NCBI GenBank assembly: GCA_911728455.2
Contig: OU452223.1
Coordinates: 13,863,423 to 13,927,422, forward strand
From: Marthasterias glacialis
Taxonomy: Eukaryota; Echinodermata; Asteroidea; Forcipulatida; Asteriidae
DNA length: 64,000 bases
Direction: 5' to 3'
The position numbers were made by a program, and so were the translations under genes. Shown here in pieces: positions 41,654 through 50,900 of this stretch. The number at the start of each line of letters is the position of its first letter. Within the stretch, counting starts at the first letter, position 1. The notes beneath the pieces were generated by a model, which worked only from the letters and a program-made list of their open reading frames with translations, had not been told where the DNA came from and made no database searches.

Positions 41654-42872
41654 ATCACTGTCACTCACAAACCCACGGACATAATGTGTGTGCACATACG
41701 TGATCCCCGGCCCCAGGAATTGGTCTTGCTACATACTCAACCTAGTGTATCAAATTATTAGCATTTACAATAAACACTTAAAATTACCGCTTAAATTTAC
41801 CCGGATGTACACACAAAGTCAATGGACGCCAAGATACGACTTTGTTGCGGAATCGAGTCACTACCTTGTTGCAAGGACAGGACGATATGTAAATTTGAAG
41901 GGGGGTTGTTGTTGACCTTTGGCATTATAGAAGGGAGCGGATATATGCAGTTTGAAATTATCAAAGGAAAGATACACATTTATTGACCCAATTAAAACAC
42001 CTAACATCACACTACAAAAAATCTGGCATGCACTACTTTTTGAGTTATTTTCCCCTTACGAGCTTTTTAAGCAACATAAACGCTTTTACATGCGCGCTAT
42101 ATCTGTATGTTTAGTTGGACTTACAAGATGACAGATCATGGTCAGACAGTGGTCAAGTGTGACTTCAGTGCAATGGGTCTAGTACAGAATTGATCAAAAG
42201 ATGTAATTGAGTACAATAGTAGTGCCTAAATACTCTGTCATTGTAAATAGGGACATTGTCGCTAGTGGGAAAAAATGTTACCTTGCAGTTTCAGCAGAGT
42301 TCCATTTCGGCCTTGTATGCATGGTCCATGGCGTAAATAACACATTAACTAAAATGCAAATACTTATCGTTGTGATCGTTGATCGTTCTGAATATTGAAT
42401 AAAAAGAAATAATTCTCTTTGATCTATTTCTCTAGTGCTGAGGATACAGTTCCTTTTAAGCTCCTGATAAACTGCAACTGCAGGGGTTACCAAAAGGTGG
42501 AAATGCCATCTTTTCAACCCGCCACCGAAATATTAAAGCGATGACTCTCAACCAACCCTATCCTGCCCTGTGTTTTGTCTTTAATTAACAACACCATTAC
42601 TTTATACAAGTTGGTGCTTTTATGGTGCCTTTTGCACATGTTGGAGTTTTCGTCTCACTGAAACGAAAACTAAATTTGGAACTTATTTAATTTATTAATT
42701 ATGAAGGAAAGCACTTTATGCAGAACTTTGTGGAGGAAACTTTTCTTCCATCATTATCTTTATACCATGTAAGGTATATGTAAATCTGTGAACATTTATA
42801 TTTGTCCTCTACCATCTTTGACCTGGGCTTTAAATTATCTGAGGAGATTAAGGCTGTCCCGATTCCCACTAC

Positions 42873-42882
42873 AGAGGGCGCT
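42873..42882 (+). promoter_or_regulatory. CTCF-like core AGAGGGCGCT
   Basis: Perfect match to the AGRKGGCRSY core. The flank CCCACTAC matches the 5' half only in part. Binding is unproven, and the same word also occurs in many invertebrate interspersed repeats. Confidence 0.22.
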
Positions 42883-43425
42883 CTAGACACCTTACATCCA
42901 TTTTTACAAGTGCCCGGATTGCGGCCAAGGTTGCAGTTGAAATTACTTATTATTAAGCACAAGGAAAATGGGTAAATATTATTTTAATGTTGTTATAGTA
43001 ACTAAGTAGTTACTCGTGTGTGCTGGGCTGACGGAGAAGGAATTGTAGAGTGGTTCCTCGGTCTAAAGAGCTAAAGACAGCGAAAACTAGTGCACCAAAC
43101 TAGCTGCTAACGCATGCACTTTACTCTGTACCAAAGATTATAAGAGCACCGTAGGCACAAAATGGGGAACTGGGCCTTTATCTACTGTTGCAAAGTGAAA
43201 TACTCTTGGGCGCCATTTCGGCAATTGAATGTCTGTGTTTCCAATTGATAGTAATTGTCCTTGTCTACACTGGTCCGCACGTATCAGTGTTGTATCAACA
43301 GATACAACTCTATAGTCTTTGCTCTGTACCGAACTGTGATGCAAGTCAGGGCACCGGCGAACCTTTTTAGGAAACAGTATCCTGGAGCGACCGGTTTTCG
43401 GTCACTTAACGGTAAAAATCGTTCG

Positions 43426-43437
43426 GAAACGGAAACT
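43426..43437 (+). promoter_or_regulatory. ISRE-like element GAAACGGAAACT
   Basis: Exact match to GAAANNGAAACT, the interferon-stimulated response element bound by IRF-family factors, in the context CGTTCGGAAACGGAAACTAAATG. A 12-bp match can occur by chance and no promoter is recognised beside it. Confidence 0.2.
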
Positions 43438-43761
43438 AAATGAATTTTTTTTAAACCATCTGACCCACCTTTTAACAAGACACGTTTAATTCATAATCTG
43501 TTGAAATCCCAGAAGTTGCAGTCATAAATTCCGAAATATCGTCCTAAATTTACAGCGGTGCTGTATTCGTCCTGCACACGTCGCGTTACCCGTTTCCGGT
43601 CGGTCCATTCAGGGGCAGTTTCTTTCAACTTCACGCACTAGTATGGCGCGCAAAATGCAAAAAACAAAAAAAACAAATAATAACGATTGTCCAGACTGTC
43701 TCTGCGGCTAGTGAGATGATTATTGGTTAATAAAATAACAAAGTTCTTCTTTACATGATTT

Positions 43762-44235
43762 TTTTTGCTTTATTTTGTCCTTTTCTTTTTCTTCTTTATT
43801 TTACTTTAAAGTGGTATTAATGATTATTTTCAAATTAAATGTGATTGTTTTTGCTGAACTTATATAAAATTTGTATAATTATATACATCAAGTATCCTTT
43901 TCTTTTCTGTAGTTTGTGGCTTTTCTGCTTCATCAACATAATAAATGAATACTTCTTGAAGTGCCCTCCCTCCCCAAGAGAAAAATCCAGATGACACAAG
44001 AGAAAAGCATGACACATTTTCTTTTCTTTTACTTCTTTATTTGTCTTTGAAGTGTTTAACATAAATTGTTTTAAAATCAAATGTAATGGTTTTTACTGAA
44101 TTTATATAATTTTTTTTAAATTGATACAAATCCATTTATATTTATTTATCAAGTTATGTGACTTTTCTGCTTTGTCAACATAATAATAGTTCTTGCATTG
44201 CAGTTTGTTCCTCTTCCTGACTCATTAGGGGAGCA
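43762..44235 (-). repeat. 242-bp tandem duplication of a candidate exon end and 3' sequence
   Basis: Two diverged direct copies, about 43762-43990 and 44013-44235. GTGGCTTTTCTGCTTCATC at 43916 aligns with GTGACTTTTCTGCTTTGTC at 44158. TTCTTTATTTTACTTTAAAGTG aligns with the TTACTTCTTTATTTGTC segment one period on. Read on the minus strand, both copies encode a similar end peptide: IIMLTKQKSH in the upstream copy and FIMLMKQKSH in the downstream copy. The duplication therefore covers the 3' end of the candidate exon at 44149-44434 plus its AT-rich downstream region. Confidence 0.75.
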
Positions 44236-44434
44236 GGTCCAGAGCTGGTAGCTTTGATGTTTTATTTTTTTAAGCTTTTCTGATTGATCAACAACAGCCT
44301 CGTATTCATCATCAAGACATTTTTGAGAATAAAATAGTCTGTAGCTGGCTTTTACTTTGCGTATCACAGTCTGTATAAAGAGAAGGAAATATAACATTGC
44401 CATTAAAAAACCTATAAAACCAATCATAAAATTC
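44149..44434 (-). CDS. Candidate terminal exon: single transmembrane helix and basic cytoplasmic tail, family unknown
   Basis: Minus-strand frame of 94 codons plus a split first codon, ending in TGA at 44149-44151. The proposed start of the exon follows a splice-acceptor-like TTAATTTTAG. The first 20 residues form a hydrophobic helix (FMIGFIGFLMAMLYFLLFI), followed by QTVIRKVK, a positive-inside stop-transfer pattern. A hydrophilic tail follows with DDEYEAVVDQSEKLKKIK. An alternative acceptor with a better pyrimidine tract (CTTCTCTTTATACAG) would start the exon at 44370, remove the helix and leave the same frame. AATAAA lies a few bases after the stop (complement of 44141-44146), and the next 242 bp repeat the exon's end. 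This resembles the last exon of a type I membrane protein. I do not recognise the family, and upstream exons are not certain. The whole could also be a chance frame in AT-rich DNA. Confidence 0.3.
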
Positions 44435-45834
44435 CTAAAATTAATTGTAATAAAGATGACATATTTTCTGGATCCTGACATAAATTCACTGTCATTAGCT
44501 ACGTACAATGTCAGGCCCTACAAGTATTTTGTGCAATTATTTTACACATTTTGTGCACTGTCCGTGGCATAAATATGAACGTTTTTGATGTTTTTTTTGT
44601 TTTGAAACTGCATTATCTGTCAAAATTTGTTCAAAGAATGGGGAAGGGAGGGGAATTAAGTGAAAGTTGGGCCACACAACTTTGTTGTTCTTCATAAAAA
44701 AAATATTACTGAATAAAATAAAAGTGACTGTTCCATTTCCTCAACACATTTTTAATTTAAAACAAAAAATAATATTTATCAATCTGATTATCTTGAATTT
44801 CAAAGTGGCCAACAATATGAGTAATTTGGGGAGAAATGAACTTTATATAGCCATTGCAGCTTTCATTAGGGCCCATTGCAATTAAGCAGAGAGTGCAGTA
44901 TAAATACAAAAAGTCATATTCACTTGAAATACACTTAAGGTTTCTGCAATGTTGGCACTCCATACAATCCCACTTAGCAACATAATCACGTGATCTACCG
45001 TTCTACCTAGGGAAAATGGAACTTGACCTTACCGATGAAACTTTCATTTGGAATGTTTGACCGTGGATTATAATTTTTAGAGACATTTGATTGTGAGTAA
45101 AAAGTGTATTAGTGATCTATACTGAAAATTTAACATTTTATAAACTTTTGGGTGTAACTTACGACAGGAAACTTGAATCTCAATAATTTTTTGCGTGGGT
45201 GATCGTAAGGAACATCGGTCGTGAATGAAACTTCTAGTCGCTGTATATCTAGCGCCCTCTCGCGGTAAACAGGAATCAAAATGAGTGACCGGGTATAGGT
45301 GTCGACCGAAAGAGGGTAATCGCATGATACTTGATGTCATGTAGTAGTAAAACGCAGATCGTAATGACTGCATTTTTAGATGGCCTAAAAGAAATCATCG
45401 ATTTGGAGGACAGATAGGATCATGAGTATAATTAAATGCATTTTATTTCATCTTTGATATCTTACTTAAGAAGCCAGTAGGCAATTTTCAGCAATTCTGT
45501 TGAGTTTTTGTCGTAATTATGACTGTTTTTTAACAAATTAGTTAAAAATCTGCTTCGTCAGATTGCCCACATATATTATGGACAGGGGCGCTGGTACGAC
45601 CGATAATGCCAAAACCTCAAAAAAGGAGTACAGCACCCCAGTTACTGGGATTAGTATGGTCTAACCACTCATAATAATCATCTCGAATTTGAAACTTCAC
45701 AACATCATGGTGGTAAGCAAACTTTAGTGCATTTCTCATTTATTCTTTTGCCTTGGCCAAACCTCACCCAAACCAACAGTTTCTTGTCAGTTGCTGCATA
45801 ATGCCGTAATTTAAATGTTTTCCTACATGAAATG
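44435..45834. other. Bridge, middle part: no gene recognised
   Basis: AT-rich, non-repetitive sequence. If the exon at 44149-44434 is real, this would be intron or upstream sequence of that gene. Open stretches such as 44757-44963 and 45077-45373 (minus) have no recognisable domain. One CTCF-like core is at 45251-45260. A GATGAAACTTTCATTTGG segment near 45032 is a small imperfect dyad. I see nothing else. Confidence 0.5.
45251..45260 (-). promoter_or_regulatory. CTCF-like core AGAGGGCGCT (minus strand)
   Basis: The plus strand reads AGCGCCCTCT, so the minus strand reads CCGCGAGAGGGCGCT. The 10-base core matches perfectly and three of five upstream positions fit. It is the best of the three CTCF-like cores in the bridge and points toward the first array, whereas the other two point toward the second. 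Confidence 0.27.
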
Positions 45835-46331
45835 CTGTTATAGAGCCCTTGTTTAGGGATTCCAACAGTATCACACTTGTCCAGATCGTTACATGTTACG
45901 GTAGATATGGCAGTTCGAAACTCTTGTGTACAAAAATCCCATTGAACAAGCATATGAAGGGCATTTAGAGCATTCCCACTTAGTTGTCATTTCCGTGTTG
46001 GATATCGCTGGATGGCCAAGAAAGTTTGATTTTCGGATGCAGGACTACTGGTAAATCTTTCTGGCTCCATTGTTTCTGGAGTTATGAACCGGGAGGCTGC
46101 CGAATTAGGGGGATCATATTTTTTCCTTTTCTGTTCAGCACTCTTGCTGGGCCATTGTTCACATACACACACAACCCCAAATTTATTGGAAGTCCTGGGT
46201 GTGACCTCCTTCTCTGGCCCCTGATATCCTTCCTGTTTATCCCACAAACCTATATATTGCACACTGCCAGAGAGCACTTGAGTACTAAAGGACTTTCCAA
46301 CAGCGTCAAGCTTGTCCAGATCTTTCCAAGA
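45705..46331 (-). pseudogene. Minus-strand frame open for 209 codons except one stop; decayed exon or chance
   Basis: Between an in-frame TAA at 46332-46334 and the TGA at 45705-45707 the minus strand has only one internal stop, TGA at 45987-45989. The frame holds a duplicated motif: DLDKLDAVGK near 46322 and CNDLDKCDTVG near 45887, exactly 435 bp (145 codons) apart, because it spans two units of the 450-bp repeat. The downstream part has several cysteines and a basic stretch (CRKTFKLRHYAATDKK). The equivalent frame in later repeat units contains more stops, although CKDLDKCDTVGKSF is still readable in the third. This could be a relic of repeated coding exons, exons joined by splicing around the stop, or a composition effect, since the plus strand is also unusually open here. 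No family recognised. Confidence 0.2.
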
Positions 46332-47427
46332 TTAATGTAGATATGGCTGTTGTTAACTCTTGTTTTCACTCTCTGACAGCTCTTTGAATGAAAATCCCTT
46401 TGAACATACATTTGAAAGGCATTCAGAGCATCATCGCTTACTCTTCATTTCAGGGCAGAAGATGCTGCTAGATGGCAGAGAAAGCTTGATTTCCTGATGC
46501 AAGACTCCTGGAGCTAACTGCGGGTAAAAACAATTTTTTTACAACCAATAATTGTGGAATTATGGATCAGGAGGCTGCCAACTTCTTTTAGGGGTTGTTT
46601 TTTTATATATTTGTTTATTCTGTCTAGGCCATTGTTCGCAGTCAATGTGGATGTCTTCCCTTTCTGGCCCATGGTATTCTCCCTGTTTATCCCTCAATCC
46701 TATACTACACATTGCCAGAGAGCCCTTGGGAAGGACTTTCCAACAGTGTCACACTTGTCCAGATCCTTACAACATTAGAGAAGATATTGCCATTCTTAAA
46801 GTCTTGTTTTCACTTTCTGACCGCTCGGTGTTCAACAATCCCATTGAACATGTGTTTGATGGGCATTCGGAGCATCACTGCTAACCCGTCGTTCCCAGGT
46901 TGAAGATGACCGAGGTATTTGATTTGTGGATGCAAGGCTTCTGGAACTAACAGCAGGTAAAAACAACTTTTTTTAGAACCGTTATTTGTGAAGTTATGCA
47001 TCGGGAGGCTGCTGACTTTTTATGGGGCCAGTCTTTTTTTTGTTTCAATTCAGAACCCTGTCTGGGCCATTGTTCATGGACACACAGCCCCTTCAAAATT
47101 AGGTTTTCTTAGGTGTCCACTTTCCCTGGCCCCTGGCTTCCCCACTGTTTCTCTTTGAACCCTATACTACACATTGTCAAAGAGCCGTTGAAAAGCTCAC
47201 AGTGTCACACTTGTCCTGATCCTTACAACATTGGGAAGATATTTTCATTCTAAAATGCTTGTTTTTACTCTCTGTCAGGTCTGTGTACAACACTCCCATT
47301 GAACATGTATTTGAAGGGCATATGGAGTATGACTGCTACCTTGTCGTTCCAAGGTTGAAGAATTTGATTTTCAGATGCAAGATTACTGGAGCTACATGTA
47401 ACTGCAGGTAGAATCTTTATTTCTGGA
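45835..47427. repeat. Diverged 435-460-bp tandem repeat, about 3.5 copies
   Basis: Four anchors align: ATTGAACAAGCATATGAAGG (45941), TTTGAACATACATTTGAAAGG (about 46399), ATTGAACATGTGTTTGATGG (46843) and ATTGAACATGTATTTGAAGG (47298). A second anchor set, CACACTTGTCCAGATC and variants, recurs in step. Each unit also contains GGAGGCTGC, CTGGGCCATTGTTC and TGTTTATCCC-like words. Copies are clearly older than the satellites, with many substitutions and indels. Units 2-4 carry a GCGGGTAAAA/CAGGTAAAA/CAGGTAGAA donor-like site about 70 bp after an acceptor-like TTTCAG or TCCCAG in some copies. The last copy stops where the second satellite begins. Confidence 0.85.
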
Positions 47428-47495
47428 GTTAGGAGCTAAAAAACAAAAATTATCTGTGACCCGCCCCTCCCCCCCCCCCAAAAAAAAAAAAAAAA
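47428..47495 (+). repeat. Degenerate edge of the 185-bp satellite with C11A16 tract
   Basis: TTAGGAGCTAAAAAACAAAAATT followed by ATCTGTGACCCGCCCC is a decayed version of the monomer end TTAGGGTCAAAAAGCAC-AAATTTTACAGTACCCCCC. The usual C-run then A-run of the monomer is expanded here to C11 (47469-47479) and A16 (47480-47495). The first clear monomer follows at once (CAGTTTTGAACCAGGAATTCAAAG). Confidence 0.7.
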
Positions 47496-48690
47496 TTCAG
47501 TTTTGAACCAGGAATTCAAAGTCAGTTTCGCTCTACCGAGTCAAGAGGGAATATCCCCCAGTACCAGTGCTCTAATTTGCAAATCCGGATGAGCGTTAGT
47601 TCGGAAATATCCACCTTTTTTCGGCGGAAAGTTTTAGGGTCAAAAAGCACAAATTTGACAGTACCTCCCTAAACAAAAATTGGAGTTTTGGATCCACAAT
47701 ATTTCGGCTGAAACGTTTAGGGTCAAAATGTAAAAATTATATTATACCCCCCTAAAAAAAAATAGAGTTTTGGACCAAAATATCAAAGTCGTTTCTGCTC
47801 TACCATGTCCAAAGGGAGTATCCCCAAGCACCAGTGCTCTAATTTGCAAGTCCGGATGAGCGTTAGTTCGGGAAATATCCACCAGTTTTGGGGCAAAAAG
47901 TTTTAGGGTCAAAAAGCACAAATTTGACAGTACCTCCCTAAACAAAAATTGGAGTTTTGGACCAAAATGTCACAGTCGTTTTTGCTCTACCATGTCAAGA
48001 GGGAATATCCCCCAGTACCCGTACTCTAATTTGCAAGTCCGGATGAGCGTTAGTTCTGGAAATATCCACCATTTTTCGGCTGAAACTTTTATTGCCAAAA
48101 AGCACAAATTTTACAGTACCCCCCTAAAAAAAATTGGAGTTTTGGACCAAAATGTCAAAGTCGTTTCTGCTCTACAATGTCCAGAGGGAACATCCCCCAG
48201 TACCAGTGCTCTAATTTGAAAGTCCGGATGAGCGTTAGTTCGGGAAATATCCACCAGTTTTGAGGCTGAAACTTTTATCGCCAAAAAGCACAAATTTTAC
48301 AGTATCCCCCCCTCAAAAAAATTGGAGTTTTGGACCAAAATGTCAAAGTCGTTTTTGCTCTACCATGTCAAAAGGGAATATCCCCTAGTACCAGTGCTCT
48401 AATTTAAAAGTCTGGATGAGCGTTAGTTCGGGAAATATCCACCAGTTTTGAGGCTGAAACTTTTATCGCCAAAAAGCACAAATTTTACAGTATCCCCCCC
48501 TCAAAAAAATTGGAGTTTTGGACCAAAATGTCAAAGTCGTTTTTGCTCTACCATGTCAAAAGGGAATATCCCCCAGTACCAGTGCTCTAATTTGCAAGTC
48601 TGGATGAGCGTTAGTTCGGGAAATATCCACCATATTTCGGCTTAAACTTTCAGGGTCAAAATGTAAAAATTCTATTATACCCCCTAAAAA
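47496..48690 (+). repeat. Diverged proximal monomers of the 185-bp array
   Basis: About six copies between the array edge and the homogenised core. They differ from one another at many positions and include unusual variants such as AATATTTCGGCTGAAACG, TATTATACCCCCC and CCAGTTTTGGGGC. They do not belong to the 2.4-2.6-kb duplications, as expected for an array margin that escapes recent homogenisation. One near-duplicate pair (about 48290-48480) shares a PolyC-TCAAAAAAA end. Confidence 0.7.
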
Positions 48691-48693
48691 AAA

Positions 48694-50345
48694 TTGGAGT
48701 TTTGGACCAAAAAGTCAAAGTCATTTTTGCTTTACCATGTCAAGAGTGAACATCCCCCCCAGTACCAGTGCTCTAATTTGCAAGTCCGGATGAGCGTTAG
48801 TTCGGGAAATATCCACCATTTTTCGGCTGAAACTTTTATCGCCAAAAAGCACAATTTTTACAGTACCCCTGTCTAAAAAATTTGAATTTTGGACCAAAAT
48901 GTCCAAGTAATTTTTGCTCTACGATGTCAAGAGGGAATATCCCCCAGTACAAGTGCTCTAATTTGCAACTCCGGATGAGCATTAGTTCGGGAAATATCCA
49001 CCATTTTTCGACTGAAACTTTTAGGGTCAAAAAGCACAAATTTTACAGTACCCCCCTCAAAAAAATTGGAGTTTTGGACCAAAATGTCAAAGTCGTTTTT
49101 GCTCTACCATGTCCAGAGGGAATATCCCCCAGTACCAGTGCTCTAATTTGCAAGTACGGATCAGCGTTAGTTCGGAAATATCAACCATTTATTGGCTAAA
49201 ACTTTTATCGCCAAAAAGCACAAATTTTACAGTATCCCCCCCAAAAAGAATTGGAGTTTTGCACTAAAATGTCAAAGTCGTTTTTACTCTACCATGTCAA
49301 GAGGGAATATCCCCCAGTACCCGTACTCTAATTTGCAAGTCCGGATGAGCGTTAGTTCTGGAAATATCCACCATTTTTCGGCTGAAACTTTTATTGCCAA
49401 AAAGCACAAATTTTACAGTACCCCCCTAAAAAAAATTGGAGTTTTGGACCAAAATGTCAAAGTCATTTTTGCTTTACCATGTCAAGAGTGAACATCCCCC
49501 AGTACCAGTGCTCTAATTTAAAAGTCCGGATGAGCGTTAGTTCGGGAAATATCCACCAGTTTTGAGGCTGAAACTTTTATCGCCAAAAAGCACAAATTTT
49601 ACAGTATCCCCCCCTCAAAAAAATTGGAGTTTTGGACCAAAATGTCAAAGTCGTTTTTGCTCTACCATGTCAAAAGGGAATATCCCCTAGTACCAGTGCT
49701 CTAATTTGCAAGTCTGGATGAGCGTTAGTTCGGGAAATATCCACCATATTTCGGCTTAAACTTTCAGGGTCAAAATGTAAAAATTCTATTATACCCCCTA
49801 AAAAAAATTGGAGTTTTGGACCAAAAAGTCAAAGTCATTTTTGCTTTACCATGTCAAGAGTGAACATCCCCCCAGTACCAGTGCTCTAATTTGCAAGTCC
49901 GGATGAGCGTTAGTTCGGGAAATATCCACCATTTTTCGGCTAAAACTTTTATCGCCAAAAAGCACAATTTTTACAGTACCCCTGTCTAAAAAATTTGAAT
50001 TTTGGACCAAAATGTCCAAGTAATTTTTGCTCTACGATGTCAAGAGGGAATATCCCCCAGTACCAGTGCTCTAATTTGCAACTCCGGATGAGCATTAGTT
50101 CGGGAAATATCCACCATTTTTCGACTGAAACTTTTAGGGTCAAAAAGCACAAATTTTACTGTACCCCCCTAAAAAAAATTGGAGTTTTGGACCAAAATGT
50201 CCAAGTCGTTTTTGCTCTACCATGTCCAGAGGGAATATCCCCCAGTACCATTGCTCTTATTTGGAAGTCTGGATAAGCGTTTGTTCGGGAAATATCCACC
50301 ATTTTTCGACTGAAACTTTTAGGGTCGAAAAGCACAAATTTTACT
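48694..50345 (+). repeat. Nine-monomer block with copies 3157 bp downstream
   Basis: This block repeats at about 51851-53509 (offset 3157-3158 bp, 17 monomers) and again at about 54452-56110 and 56865-58530. Its marker order is GTGAACATCCCCCC, AATTTGAATTTTGGACC, TACGGAT followed by TTATTGGCTAAAAC, CCCGTACTC, and CTTATTTGGAAGTCTGG. It gives four copies of one higher-order block in 10 kb. The first copy has one C fewer in one CCCCCC run (about 49868). Confidence 0.8.
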
Positions 50346-50900
50346 GTACCCCCCTGAAAAAATTGGAGTTTTGGACCAAAATGTCAAAGTCGTTTTTGCT
50401 CTACCATGTCAAGAGGGAATATCCCCCAGTACCCGTACTCTAATTTGCAAGTCCGGATGAGCGTTAGTTCTGGAAATATCCACCATTTTTCGGCTGAAAC
50501 TTTTATTGCCAAAAAGCACAAATTTTACAGTACCCCCCTAAAAAAAATTGGAGTTTTGGACCAAAATGTCAAAGTCATTTTTGCTTTACCATGTCAAGAG
50601 TGAACATCCCCCAGTACCAGTGCTCTAATTTGAAAGTCCAGATGAGGTTAGTTCGGGAAATATCCACCAGTTTTGAGGCTGAAACTTTTATCGCCAAAAA
50701 GCACAAATTTTACAGTATCCCCCCCTCAAAAAAATTGGAGTTTTGGACCAAAATGTCCAAGTCGTTTTTGCTCTACCATGTCCAGAGGGAATATCCCCCA
50801 GTACCAGTGCTCTTATTTGGAAGTCTGGATAAGCGTTTGTTCGGGAAATATCCACCATTTTTCGACTGAAACTTTTAGGGTCGAAAAGCACAAATTTTAC
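50345..50900 (+). repeat. 556-bp three-monomer insertion within the higher-order unit
   Basis: The words TACTGTACCCCCCTGAAAAAATT at about 50341 and 50897 are 556 bp apart and bracket three monomers that are absent from the equivalent place in the later block (about 53509). The inserted monomers are of the CCCGTACTC, GTGAACATC and CTTATTTGGAAG types, so they were copied from the same higher-order set rather than from outside. One of them has a 1-bp loss (CAGATGAGGTTAG). Confidence 0.7.

Larger units (their letters stand above)
41253..43761. other. Non-satellite bridge, proximal part: no gene recognised
   Basis: Single-copy-looking, moderately AT-rich sequence beginning sharply after the truncated monomer. 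Short open stretches exist on both strands (for example 41374-41703 plus and 42699-42962 minus), but none has a recognisable domain, codon pattern or supporting splice sites. Two CTCF-like cores and one ISRE-like box lie here and are listed separately. A short CpG-rich patch at about 43560-43650 contains GGCGCGC and an ATG followed by only 21 more codons. I see nothing else I can name. Confidence 0.6.

Noticed and set aside
41374..41703. 109-codon plus-strand frame next to the array edge
   Set aside because: No recognisable domain, no splice or promoter context, and low-complexity His/Thr-rich end. Overlapping frames of similar length exist on both strands nearby.
42699..42962. Minus-strand frame with CNLGRNPGTCKNGC, resembling part of an EGF-like module
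   Set aside because: Only four cysteines over 14 residues, no rest of the domain, no clear flanking exons. Treated as chance.
43653..43711. Short frame starting ATGGCGCGC in a CpG-rich patch
   Set aside because: It ends after about 22 codons and is Lys/Asn-rich from an A-rich tract. There is no supporting splice donor.
41253..47427. Bridge as an inserted transposon between the arrays
   Set aside because: No terminal inverted repeats, target-site duplication, LTRs or transposase/reverse-transcriptase motifs are visible, and the two sides are different satellites.
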